Shown: piece by piece, positions 49,255-59,652 of the stretch
How positions within the stretch are numbered: position 1 is the first letter of the stretch
Layout of the letters: every line of letters starts with the position of its first letter
DNA from: Isoetes taiwanensis
Lineage: Eukaryota; Streptophyta; Lycopodiopsida; Isoetales; Isoetaceae
Reading direction: 5' to 3'
Assembly: GCA_021234155.1 (NCBI GenBank)
Contig: JAJEKV010000126.1
Coordinates: 1,919,771 to 1,983,770 of the forward strand
DNA length: 64,000 nt
The notes under the pieces: generated by a model
The model's database searches: none
What the model was told of the DNA's origin: nothing
The model's input: only the letters and a program-made list of their open reading frames with translations
Position numbers and translations under genes: made by a program

Positions 49255-50178
49255 GTTGTGGGTCAGGCGGGTTGAAAAGCACTATATGCCATGCAGAACA
49301 ACAGCCACAAGGCAGAGTTGTATGCCAGGGGCCACCAGTCAAACCTGTTTAGGGCCTTGGTCGAGCCGGTCCTCCCGTACGGGGCAGAAGTATGGGATCC
49401 GGTGATATCCCTCACCACCTGGAATAATCTCGAGCAGGTGCAGAAAGCCTTCTTGGTACGAGCCCTTGGGTTAAAGTCCACAGTTCCATACCAGATCTCC
49501 AGGAGATAGGTTTTCTACCCCGTCAATGGGTTGCATTGGAACGCCATATTGTTTACTTCCAGAAGGTGGTCACTATGGGTGATACATGTTTGCGCAACCT
49601 TGCTTTGGCCGTAGCAATGGGTCCCCAACGCCTCAAAGCATGCTAGAAGGACAAGCAAGCTCAGTGGTTCTCACGTTGGGATGTACAGGCAAACAAATGC
49701 GTACAGGTACGGACAAAGAAGGATCACAATGCACTAAAGCTACACCTCGATGCTACTTTCCTTCACAAGCTCTGGGATGCAGATGCTCTGACGCACGTTA
49801 AGATGGCACATTATCAGCAGCAAGTCAATTCTAGGCTCACGAGAGGCCCACAGCAGTACTTGTACACCCATTTGCCCATGAAGAAGCGCAGACTTATAGC
49901 TTGCATTCGCATGGGTGCACATCGTCTCCGCATTGAGACAGGGCGTTGGGCTCAGGAAGCACGGGAGGAGAGGCTTTGTCAGTGTCGCCACCATGGCACC
50001 ATTGAAGATGAATGTCATGCCCTCCAGATTTACCCAGCGTTTGCCGATGTTCGAGCGCGGTATATTCGGTTAGTAGTGCCTGGCCAGCCGCTGCATGAGT
50101 TATTGAATACGACGTCCGTGGGCTTGTTGGGGTCATACCTAGGAGGTTATGGTTACACAGACTCAGTTGTGTCCTCCG
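49255..50178 (+). pseudogene. LINE F ORF2, C-terminal part, broken
   Basis: Two main frames. At 49291-49506 'LFRALVEPVLPYGAEVW' is the block after the polymerase where LINE A has VLYGCEVW, then a stop. At 49803-50178 'RIETGRWAQEAREERLCQC' and 'GTIEDECHAL' mark the CCHC region, with the last Cys replaced by Tyr. Between them several indels are needed to follow the protein. Not functional. Confidence 0.75.
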
Positions 50179-50373
50179 GGACAGTATTGAATTGTCCTAT
50201 ACAATTGTACAGTGTACCAGCATTTACTGCTAAGGTCTTTCCCTCGAAAACCCTTCGGAGCGGGGTTTTTTTTAATCCTGACAGTATTACGCTTGCCGCT
50301 CTCTTTTTCTTTGGGTTCCATAGGCCAATTGGTCTCCCTGGACGATAAAAAATCTATTCTATTCTATTCTATT
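49255..50373 (+). mobile_element. LINE F, 5'-truncated 3' fragment with (ATTCT)n tail
   Basis: Begins inside the post-YADD part of reverse transcriptase and runs to a hairpin (aggcc-aatt-ggtct) and gacgataaaaaatc, followed by an attct repeat at 50353-50373. It shares domain order and 3' signals with the LINE array but uses another tail repeat. Confidence 0.8.
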
Positions 50374-50632
50374 TATAATAATTGTATATGGAAATGGGTT
50401 TTGATTAATATTATCCCTTGCTTTTCTATTCTTATATTACTAGGAAACATTGGAAATAATATTTTATATCTAGCTTTGTCTTATTTGCTATAGGACTTCC
50501 ATCGTGGACCACTCCTTCATGCTTGCACTATAACAATCCTTCCATTCTCACAATTGATCATCCTCAATCTGAAAAGTGTGTTAGTCCATCCCTTCTCGCG
50601 GTAAATGTTATTCCTCGATAATGTTCTCTTTC
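50374..50632. other. Spacer, no gene seen
   Basis: AT-rich sequence between LINE F and the TRIM; nothing recognised. Confidence 0.5.
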
Positions 50633-50967
50633 TGATATATTTAATGGGGTATGGAATAAAGCCTTGAAAAGGTTGAGGCTGGCCCATTAGATAACGACTT
50701 TTATGAAGGATCCACCCTTTTGGTATGTTGGTTAGCACTAGGGGTTCTAATGCTTAACATTTGGTATTAGAGCTAAGGCTAACTTCCTTGTGGCAACATT
50801 GATATGTTCCATATGCTTGAGGGCAAGTATCTCGAGGAAGGGGAGGCATTGATATGGTCTATGGGGTATGGGATAAAAGCCTTAGATGGGGCCCACTAGA
50901 TAACGATTTCCATGAAAGATCTGCCCTTTTGGTGTGTTGGTTATCACTAGGATGCTAGTGCGTAACA
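50633..50967 (+). mobile_element. TRIM (miniature LTR retrotransposon), 335 bp
   Basis: Two diverged LTRs, 50633-50759 (127 bp) and 50850-50967 (118 bp), both starting tgatat and ending taaca. The 90-bp interior begins with a primer-binding site tggtattagagc, one mismatch from the initiator-Met tRNA complement tggtatcagagc, and ends with a purine tract gaggaaggggagg. No coding capacity. Such elements depend on proteins of other LTR retrotransposons. No target duplication was found. Confidence 0.8.
50762..50773 (+). promoter_or_regulatory. Primer-binding site of the TRIM
   Basis: tggtattagagc, complementary to the 3' end of initiator-Met tRNA with one mismatch, two bases after the 5' LTR end. 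Confidence 0.8.
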
Positions 50968-51224
50968 GCTCAAAAACCACTGCTTACCATCAGATGGTGC
51001 ATAAGAAAAATCACAATCATCAAGTAGAAAAATAGTGAGAATTCTATTCTCATCGACCACAACATCCATGCATACTATGGGCATGCGACCACAAGGCAAA
51101 CATATAGGTTCAAATCCCCCCATGCTCTCAAATTAATAGATGATCCAAGCAGAATCTTAGCCTGTAAACAATGAGGGTAGAAGGATTAAGAAAGAGAAAT
51201 GTTTGTTGTGGCCTTGGCTACCAT

Positions 51225-51715
51225 GATAAATCTCTTATACGACATATGAGATGTGTGTTATACATGAGATATGAATATGTTATATTTGTCACTATATTGA
51301 CACTATATGACATATACTTATGATATATGATTGATTAGCATAAATATGTTATATACATCACTATCAAACTATATACATTAGTAGTAGTGTTATTACGTCC
51401 GACTTATGACATATGAGACGTGTGTTATATATGACATATGAATATGTTATATATGTCATTATGTTATATATGATGTTATGTCAGACTTATGACATACATA
51501 TGAGACATATAGTATATTGAGATATGAATATGTTAAGCATGTTACTATATTATATAGTTTATATAAGTGTGTGTTTATAGGGCTGATTAATGACATATGA
51601 GACGTGTGTTATATAAGACATATGAATCTGTCACATTTATGTTGTTTATATTGTTAGGTCTGACTTATGACATATGAGACGTGTGTTATATATGACATAT
51701 GAATATATTATACAA
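51225..51715. repeat. Diverged AT-rich tandem repeat
   Basis: The word 'gacatatgagacgtgtgtta' or a close variant recurs near 51240, 51404, 51591 and 51669, with related copies between. Units are about 75-95 bp with many indels. Confidence 0.7.
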
Positions 51716-51740
51716 GCAGCACTCACCTTCGACCATTTTA

Positions 51741-52686
51741 TGCCTCTTCCATTGGCTGGGACAACTCTTGTTGAATTGGAAACAAATCCAAGGTGTAGTT
51801 CACCGGCACTCCAGCAGGAACCCCTCCAACTCTTATCCCAAAAACTCTGGCTGAAGGGAAAGTAAGAGTATAAAAAGGATTACCAGGTACATTGTTTGGT
51901 GGCCAATTATTCCCTACACCCACCCCCCCTCAAACGAGGATCATGTGCCCAAGTGGCATTACGTCATAATCCATCAGTCCCGAAGGAGATTATATCTACC
52001 GGATTGGCCGGATTTCCTGCCCCTACTGCCCTATCATAAACAGTTGCCACTAGACATTGCAAGCCATTACTTCGGATGTCGTACCTTACAATACCAACGT
52101 AAAACTCACACCATGGACACTCGGGACCTATATAAAATAAAGCCTGTTGTGCTATGTCCCGAGGCCTCTGACTACACGCCACCTCAACTATAATGGTTGG
52201 ATACGTATTTACTGCACCTCCCGGAAGATTGCTGGCACCTAACGCAAGAAGAACATTGTCAGGTGCATAAACATCTCCCGTTACTCTTCCTCGTACATGA
52301 AGATCAGAGGCTCCTCTTAAAAATGCACCCCTTTGAATAAGAAATTGATGGAAAATTTGCACTTGAGCACAAGCATGAGGAACGAGAAGGATTTCTCGAA
52401 TAATTATGTTTTTGTTGATATAATCAGCAGCATATCCCCTATTCTGCTCTATCCAGCATATAAATGCATCACCATCAGTGGCGGTTCCAACTTTCCTCCA
52501 TTCCTCCAACAAAACATTTGAGTCATCTCTAAGACTTAACCTACTCAACCTAAGTATTCTCTCTCTCGCTGTTTTGAGAGCTTCACTATCTACATAATAA
52601 GAGCTTCTTACATTTTCACTGCTGGCGTTGGTGCTACTTCTCCGCCTTCCACTAGAACGAACGGCTCCTCCTGAGATACTAGCCAT
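51741..52686 (-). pseudogene. Uma2-like PD-(D/E)XK nuclease-fold protein, frameshifted
   Basis: The best start is ATG at 52686 (MASISGGAVRSSGRR), giving 240 codons to a TGA at 51964. An Arg/Ser-rich start is followed by a helical region and, near residues 135-205, an order typical of Uma2-like proteins: 'RVTGDVYAPDNVLLA' (the usual PD block), 'TIIVEVACSQRPRD' (the E-x-x block) and 'FYVGIVRYDI'. The Lys that normally completes the active site is not seen; Gln occupies the likely position. In a second phase, from about 51923 to 51741, the protein seems to go on ('FGIRVGGVPAGVPVNY', a typical C-terminal part), after one frameshift and one stop. Uma2 proteins are mainly bacterial and fungal and their role is unclear. 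The assignment is by motif order only. Confidence 0.4.
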
Positions 52687-52810
52687 GAGAACCAAGATTT
52701 ATGAGCACTTGTAGGAGGAAGAAAAACTAAACGAAGAATGAAACGCGAGAAAGAAAGAAAAAAACTAGACTGAAAAAAGCCCTTACCCTCCTTCATTCAC
52801 AACAGTTGAC

Positions 52811-52830
52811 TGACAACAGTACTGTTGTCA
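52811..52830. repeat. Perfect 20-bp palindrome
   Basis: tgacaacagtactgttgtca equals its own reverse complement. It lies about 125 bp upstream of the start of the Uma2-like gene and 20 bp from the hairpin at 52850. Confidence 0.95.
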
Positions 52831-52849
52831 CAGAAATCCCTTACGTTAT

Positions 52850-52923
52850 GTGGAATGCAAAGAGGTCGGCGGTAGCCAGCTGCCCCTGCCAGGGCCGGAA
52901 TGCACGACCTCTTTGCATTCCAC
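52850..52923. repeat. Perfect inverted repeat, 19-bp arms, 36-bp loop
   Basis: gtggaatgcaaagaggtcg at 52850-52868 pairs exactly with 52905-52923. The loop is GC-rich. It could be the tip of a transposon or a small foldback element; no protein is associated. Confidence 0.93.
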
Positions 52924-54507
52924 GGCGTCAAGGAAAGCAGGGGTTTTGGCTATGGCGAAGCAGGATTCAGGTTTCAGAAAGAGTTCCTGAGTTTTGAAAC
53001 GGGTTTCAGGTCAGCCAAACTTTCAAATTTTGAAGTGGGATTCAGGGTTGAGCCGGAGTCTGGCTATGGAGTTCAACCGGAGTTTGTTGCGGGCAACTTT
53101 CCTTGACGTATTCAGAGGGGACAAAATAGCAATGCTAAAGAGTCTTATGGAATTGGAAAGGCTAAAGAAAGCCACAATAATATATGTGACGAATTAGAAA
53201 GATCAGAGATAATAAAGATAATAATTACAACGGTGGCCCGACTGATCAGAAAACCTGAAACTGTATATGTTTCTATTTCCAGATTGCTTTTTGGATCATT
53301 CCATTTCTTCAAGTTTAATTAGATTTTGCTAGATAGCTAAACGAATGCAATTTTATAATGGTTTTATAATGATTTTTGTGTGCATGATTTTTTGTGCTTA
53401 TTATATAAGCGCCTTGAACAATAGATTATGTATCTTTTTGCCAAAGAGGCCTTGGGGCCTAAATGGCTTGATTGATACGTTACATTACATATATGCACAA
53501 ATTTTCTTTATTTATGTCTTTGTGGTGCAGTATGTGCAGGTAGTTTTTTTGTTGAAGGACGTCAGACTTTATTCAATCAAAGAGTCAAATACAAGTATAA
53601 ATGCAGAGACAGGAATAAAATCTCAGCGGATAAGCGGAGACCCACCGAGTGAAGCAACCTGCCTAAGCATAAGAGTGCACATCCAAAAACTCCTAAAAAA
53701 TCAATCGCCTCTTGCGAGGGGCAAGTGAAGAACAATGATACGACTTTACAATGTAACCTTGAGCTTCTTGGAGAACACGATTATGTGCAGGTAGTGATAA
53801 AAGGCAGAGTACCAAGACCTTTAGTGGCACTGAAGACCTTTGGTGTTCCTAATTTTAACTACGTGGCAAGTTAAATGATGTTTTTGCTTTGGCAGGGGAG
53901 AGAGCTCGACATGAAATTGAAAGCAGGATTGTTCTAGGGCCAAGGATCCCGCTAAAGATTGAGGACCAAGGGATAGTTTTTGTGTAATTTTTAAATACAA
54001 TTAAAGAAAGCTTGTTTCATGTGTCTGCATGGTGTACTTGGCAATTACATCAAATATGGGGCAGTGGAATGCTTATTCTATACTAATTAAATAAAGCAGA
54101 AATTAGGTGATTATGTAATGTCATAACAACTGAAAGCAACTATCATCATGCATTGTGAAGACAATTTACAGAATAACAATAACAATTTTCCTGTCATGTA
54201 TTAAGGGCTACATTTATGTGTTATCATGGTCCAAAGTTCTTGAATGTGTGTTGTTAGCTTGCTAATAGTTGCATGTCCTTGCACTTTGGCAAGAAGTGAT
54301 CAGTTTTAACCCTCACGTTTGGACCCATCAATGATCACATTACACCATAGTTCTGTTGCTACACCCAGATTGGAGCTGGGATATGAAGTAGATGCTAGGA
54401 AATAGCTTATAAGAATTGATGCATTTAGACCTTCTCACAACTTAAAGCTAAGTCACAGGGATGATAAAAACTTTTTCATTGTACCGTTCCTCATGTAGAA
54501 ATATGTG
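52924..54507. other. Intergenic region, no gene recognised
   Basis: Short frames at 52994-53197 and 53345-53728 have no recognisable motif. Near 53010-53100 there is a loosely repeated 'tttcaggt/ggagtttg' texture only. Confidence 0.45.
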
Positions 54508-54704
54508 GTCTAATTAGAATTGTATTTGACCATATAACTTATTACCTTAGCTTCATATGGATGTGGAATATGTAGTTTGGATGCATTGTTTCCTTATTCC
54601 TTACATGATGACAACTTATGCCCACCAACGATGGGCACCATAATTAGTAGAGATTAGAATCCCCTCTTCTACCCTAAATCCTCTGCTTTGAAGTTGCTCC
54701 CAAC
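54508..54704. repeat. 197-bp direct repeat, copy 1
   Basis: Starts gtctaattagaattgtattt. It is about 93 percent identical by eye to 55521-55717, with the poly(A) element between the two copies. Confidence 0.9.
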
Positions 54705-55482
54705 TCTCAGCCACTGCATGGATGAAACCACATAACAATTACTAAATTTATTATAATAATCTTCGAATACTGGAAACAAACAACAATTTTAAAATAGCCT
54801 ACCTCATTCGGTCATTTCTCGCCCTCTCGGCCCTCTTGTTCGCAAGTTCTACATCACACAGGATAATTGTGACCCTTAGTATCTGCAGATAGCCCAAGCA
54901 AATCTCTACGCAAGGTTCAGTCTATCATCTTGAAATGAATTTGCTTAGATATTGGATCTGAAAACGAATTTATCTTTCGGTTTGAGCTTCAGGGTGGTGG
55001 TACTATCCTCTGGAAAAGGATCATAGCTGCTGTAGTACTATGAGCAGGGGAAGAGGATGGATCAACCGGACCTTCTACCCAGTATGGACTTCCATTACCT
55101 ATGACGAGACTGCTCCTCTAGGTAAATCATTTGGGCTGTTCTTCATGATCATGAGTAGTAGTTTTTGAGGTGCTCCGTAGTCATAAGCAGCTTTCCATAG
55201 TAGCTGAAGCAGGTGGGAAGATGGTAATGCCTTACAGTACTGTGGAGACTGAGAAGGGGATGCCCATATCTACCTACAATTATAGTGAAGAGGTTGAGGG
55301 GGCTTGCCATAGTACACAGTTATTGCTCTACATCGACCTCTAGCATTGTGTTTGTTTTGCATCATGTGCTAATTCTTCCGATCTGGTGACCATGAAATGA
55401 ATTTTCCTATCTGGCCTATTGTGGAGCCTGAATAAGGTCAATGTACCCTTTTTTATCAATAAAATAAAAATATCTTGCCTTC

Positions 55483-55511
<29 letters not shown>
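54705..55511 (+). mobile_element. Poly(A) retroposon, probable L1-type LINE 3' end
   Basis: Ends with aataaaataaaaatatcttg, about 5 bases and then 29 A. The last 60 bp resemble the end of the L1 fragment at 57.4-58.5 kb (shared pattern gtac..tttatta...aaatataa...ct.ccttc then A). No protein motif was found in the rest, which may be 3' UTR. The left edge is taken as the end of the direct repeat. Confidence 0.55.
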
Positions 55512-55514
<3 letters not shown>

Positions 55515-55520
55515 AGCTTT

Positions 55521-55717
55521 GTCTAATTAGAATTGTATTTGACCACATAACTTATTATCTTAGCTTCATATGGATGTGGAACATATGTAGTTTGAATGCA
55601 TTGTTTCCTTATCCTTTACACGATGACAACTTATGCCCACCAACGATGGGCACCATAGTTAGTAGAGATTAGAATCCCCTCCTCTACTCTAAATCCTCTG
55701 CTTTGAAGTTGCTCCCA
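55521..55717. repeat. 197-bp direct repeat, copy 2
   Basis: Second copy of 54508-54704, beginning ten bases after the poly(A) run. Too long for a target-site duplication. Confidence 0.9.
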
Positions 55718-56159
55718 GCTATGGCGGATTCCGGCAGCGATGGTAGAACAATGAAACCTTTCGGTGTCTATGCAGAATCTGGAAAGGAGCCCACAACATC
55801 AACTCAAACCCAACCATAAGTAGGTGCAAAACAGAGCTATGACTGTAATGAGGGGATTATCACAGATGCATTCATCTATATTTAGCAGAACAACGTTGCT
55901 TTTGAATCTGATTATCCATACATGGAGCAGAAGACACAGTGTCAACGGAAGGCAAGGATAAATTCCATCAAACCCAGACTTTGTAAGCAATCAAATTTGA
56001 TTCTTTGCCACACCCTCGATTCATGGAGCTTTCTTGTCATCAAATCATAACTTTTAGAAGCAGCAACGGCCCTAGCTAACTCCATCATTGATTCTGCCCT
56101 TTCTTATTAAGATATGTCTCCAAAATCGCCTCCAACTTCTGTTATAGAGCCCTTTCTTC
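55718..56159. other. Spacer, no gene seen
   Basis: Nothing recognised on either strand. Confidence 0.45.
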
Positions 56160-57128
56160 ATGGAATCCAAGAAAACTGATCATTTTGAGAGTCAAAATGC
56201 TCCGATAGATGCAAAGACGAAACCTGATAAGTGGAAATCCAGAATTAAGATTTTAGTTCCTTTTGTTTTAGGGCTGGAAGTATGGTATTTAGTTTTGTTT
56301 CTCTCATTGTTATGGTTACTGGTAAATCGGCCACAAATGTAGCTACCAGAAGGTGAAGCTTTGATTATTCTAACATCGAAGAAGAATCTGTTTCAGTGAG
56401 CTATGAAGATTTCAAGTCTGTAGCGTAAGCTATCATTGGCATCATACACTTAAGAATATTTTGTTTCATAAGTTAGAATTAACAGAACTAGCTTGCATTC
56501 ATTTTGGCCTCTTTATCTCTTCATTTGGATGTTCTATTGCTTGTGTAACAATTAGAAAAAGGATATTAAGCAGTCTTATTCCCTAGCAGTTTTCATCATG
56601 TTCTTCTGACGAAAAATTTGAAAAAGAAAAAGGAGCATCATCTATTATATCCAAAACTAGAATATTTAATTCAACATGATTCAAATCGATAGCAAGGGCA
56701 ACCCATAGCACATTAGCACTTTATTTATTGAGGATATTTGTTGAATTGGTTTGGTTGAATAGTGATTGCAATAGAACCAATGGAACATATTTTGTTTGGG
56801 CATAAATTGTTGAGAGTAGTTTGTTTTTGAGACTATTAACAAAAAATAATTGGATATATTGTGCAGTAGTACATATTGTGTGTGCACAGTATGTAAGGTT
56901 TCCCTTCATAACGGAAAAGTCAATATACCTGATCCCTGGCTTGCTCCTGTTGTTATGACCTTTTCTAAAACACTAGCATCCAAAAGCTTACCGAGGAAGC
57001 ATGTGTTACCAAGAAACCATATGTTGAGATCTGTTTCAGGTGATTGTGATCTTCATTATTCTGCACCTGCACACATCCCTGCTCGTGGACATTCCATCTG
57101 TAGAAGCGAGCTTGGATTGAAGTCAAAG
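56160..57128 (+). other. Possible exon pieces of an unrecognised gene
   Basis: An ATG at 56160 opens 60 codons with a charged start and one hydrophobic segment of about 22 residues that could span a membrane. Near 56365-56426 a short open stretch (reading FDYSNIEEESVSVSYEDF) is followed by a plausible donor gtaagc. From about 56889, after a 'gtgcacag' acceptor-like word, an open stretch of about 80 codons ends at a strong donor aag|gtatgt at 57128. The family is not recognised, and the pieces may not belong together. Just beyond the last donor lies an L1 fragment, as is common in introns. Confidence 0.22.
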
Positions 57129-57420
57129 GTATGTACAGCTGGAGTAGAGATATTTCTTTAACTCCATGAATCCTTACTTAATTGGGGAGGATAGCAGAGA
57201 CTGCATGATCAGGAACTTCCTTGGGCAAGCCAAATTTGGCAGGAATACGAGAGTAAATTTATTACAGATTTCTTTCATGATGACATCCCAATCTCCTATG
57301 AGCAATCAGTATGAAGAAGGGGATTCAAGTAGGAATTTTTATGCTATTCAAACTTATATATCCCAAGTCTACTGGAACAATAGCAATCTCACCTGGCATT
57401 ATAAGTGCACTTTTTAAGTT

Positions 57421-57756
57421 CAAGGTTAAGCAAGCTTACAGTTTTTAAATGAGAAATCAAAAAATGACCATGCACTCCGAGGTCTCTGAAGATAGATGCA
57501 AAATGAATCGTCAACACTGCCTAATATTAGAGCTTTTATCTGGCAGTTATGGCACAAGAGTTTAGCCACTAACAATAAGAGATTTTCTCTAAATTTTACC
57601 AAATCTGGCATTTGTTTTAGATGTTTACCTTTTCCAGAAACAGAGGATCACGTTTTTAGAAAATGTTTGCGGTCTGAATGGACTATCAAAATCTCATCTC
57701 AGGCCCTTACATTGATATCTCAATTGAAGGAAATGAAAAGGATTTCTTCATGCTGA
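57421..57756 (+). pseudogene. L1 ORF2 C-terminal zf-RVT domain
   Basis: A 'FKVKQAY' word near 57417 matches the FSVKSAY-like entry motif of the domain. The frame 57496-57756 then reads 'IRAFIWQLWHKSLATNNK', 'GICFRCLPFPETEDHVF' and KC, the C-x2-C...E-x-x-H...C pattern of the zinc-binding region that follows plant LINE reverse transcriptases. Another frame lies between, so the gene is broken. Confidence 0.75.
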
Positions 57757-58478
57757 ATTAGCCGACACATTGAAGCTTCTACATTCTTCTATGGAGAATT
57801 TGGAAAGGCAATATTAAAATTATATGGCCACAAGCCATAATCTCAAATTAACTATGATGTGTTTTGCCACAAAATTTACTCATAACTATTCTATTTCTGC
57901 ATGAAAGATATTATACTCTGCATAAAAAATTGTATGCCCCAACAAAACTTATGAAGACATGCACAAATGGATGTAACCTTTCTAACTAGTCCAAACTCTC
58001 ATCACATGGAAGATAAGATAAGATGAATTTTTACGTCCACGGGAACCCAACGGGTTATGAGAAAGATGAGTGTGACTGCAACTGTTCGTGCAATCTTGAT
58101 GTTGACTCTAAGTGGGAAATAATATGCACTGCAAAAGATTCTTCCAAGAAATATAATTTTGCTAAGACCCAAGTTTGTCCTTGCATCTACTGTGATTTAA
58201 CCAAGGTTACTGGAGGTGACCCCTTGAGATGGTAGATTATGAAGAATTCGATGACTATTTCTGCTCCAGCAAATTACACTTCACAGCAGACTTTTTTAAC
58301 TTATTATGCAAAAGTTTTTAAGCGAGTGGTGATAGCTTTATTAACCTTTTTCTGATGTTATGAATTTGTTTTAGCCTCCTTTTGAGAATATCTTGGCTAA
58401 AAATAGTAGACGCTCCCCATTAAGCAGTCACTTTTTGTACTTTATTATGAAAATATAAATACAATACTCTACCTTCAA
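57757..58478 (+). other. L1 3' UTR region with a small Cys-rich frame
   Basis: Mostly noncoding. A 70-codon frame at 58023-58235 starts with ATG and contains a Cys-rich stretch (DECDCNCSCNLD). I do not recognise it; it could be chance or a short element-specific product. Confidence 0.3.
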
Positions 58479-58711
58479 TTAAAAAAAAAAACATATAAAA
58501 GTAGTCTAACATGTATACAAATGCATATTTGGGCCATCCCTTGCATCCGTGAATGTTTAAAGATCATGTTCCCTTCCAGTATCACCCTAGGGGATGTTCA
58601 CATTGGTGCATTGCCTGTAGAAGTGGCGTCACAATCTTGTGTTGTACGTATAATGTGCATACAAGCGTCGGAAGTGTTACATTGCCCTTCATGGGCTGTG
58701 GAGCAAGCTGC

Positions 58712-58800
58712 TCAAGCTTCCATTACACATGTATTCATACACCAGAATTTGAGTGCCTCAGCTTCAATTACACATGTATTCATACATCAGAATCTGAGTG
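58712..58800. repeat. 45-bp tandem duplication
   Basis: agcttccattacacatgtat at 58715 recurs as agcttcaattacacatgtat at 58760; two copies. Confidence 0.85.
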
Positions 58801-58986
58801 ACTGGAACAGCTTGCCAGAAGCTTGAAAATATTCCTGCGCTTCAACATGCCTAGAATCTCTATTTCTACAATAAAGACGTTCCTTTCCTTTCCAAGCTTG
58901 TCTTTTATATGAAGTCTCTTGACTGCTATGGCCCGCCCCCTAGGACTATAAAAGTTTAAGGGAAATTTACCAAAATAACCCTAATT

Positions 58987-59652
58987 GTTGATTTAATTCC
59001 CAAAAAGCCCTTCGTATTTGTGAAATTCCCAAAATGCCCTTAAATCTTAAGTATTTTCCCAAATAGCCCCTTGTAATTTTAAAATCACCAAAAGCTAGAG
59101 ATAAACCTATCATTCTAATACTAGAAATGATCGAAGACAATTAACTTAATGCTTTTATGAAAATCGTATTGAAGGGAAAGCTTTGTGGGTATCTTGTGGA
59201 GAAGCTGCTTTATACCCATATATGTTACTTGTAGAGCCCATTTTGCTATTTATATGATGTCCGTATCTATCCTCCAAATATTGAACAACTTGAAAATAAT
59301 AAATTGCTACCTCCTGCAACATGTCATCCATGTTGCATCCTCCTGGTAGGCCTAAAAGAAAACGGGATAGGACAGAAGACAAGGATTGAAAAAAGTGTGT
59401 GTATAAGTGCACCTTGTGGTAATGTCGGGCATAATGAAGGCACTTGCAAAAATTCTATTTGATATTTCTGTTGCATATTTTTGTCATAATGAATTTTGAA
59501 ATTTATTCTCCAAATAATTGTCATCTGTAAGAACCACTTCGTCTTAGAAAATGATCCTCTATTGTAAACATGTGTATTTGAAAAAATACTTAAGAATTAA
59601 GGGCATTTTGGGAATTTCACAAATACAATGGGCTTTTTAAGAATTAATTTTT
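58987..59652. mobile_element. Fold-back or MITE-like element, 77-bp inverted termini
   Basis: 58987-59063 is the imperfect reverse complement of 59577-59652; shared core 'attttgggaatttcacaaat'. The arms enclose about 510 bp without coding capacity. The left arm is also a degenerate repeat of about 30 bp built on cccaaaa.gccctt (58965-59090). Non-autonomous, family not assigned. Confidence 0.7.

Larger units (their letters stand above)
57400..58490 (+). mobile_element. L1-type LINE fragment with poly(A)
   Basis: Contains the C-terminal zinc-binding segment of plant L1 ORF2 and runs to a 3' UTR and a short poly(A) at 58479-58490. It is 5'-truncated. This lineage differs from LINEs A-F by its poly(A) tail and its different C-terminal domain (zf-RVT type). 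Confidence 0.7.

Noticed and set aside
53345-53728. 127-codon plus-strand frame with hydrophobic start
   Set aside because: Composition follows the local T-rich DNA and the second half changes character; no family or splice support.
54508-55717. 197-bp repeats as LTRs of a small retrotransposon
   Set aside because: They do not start TG and end CA, there is no primer site, and the interior ends in poly(A).
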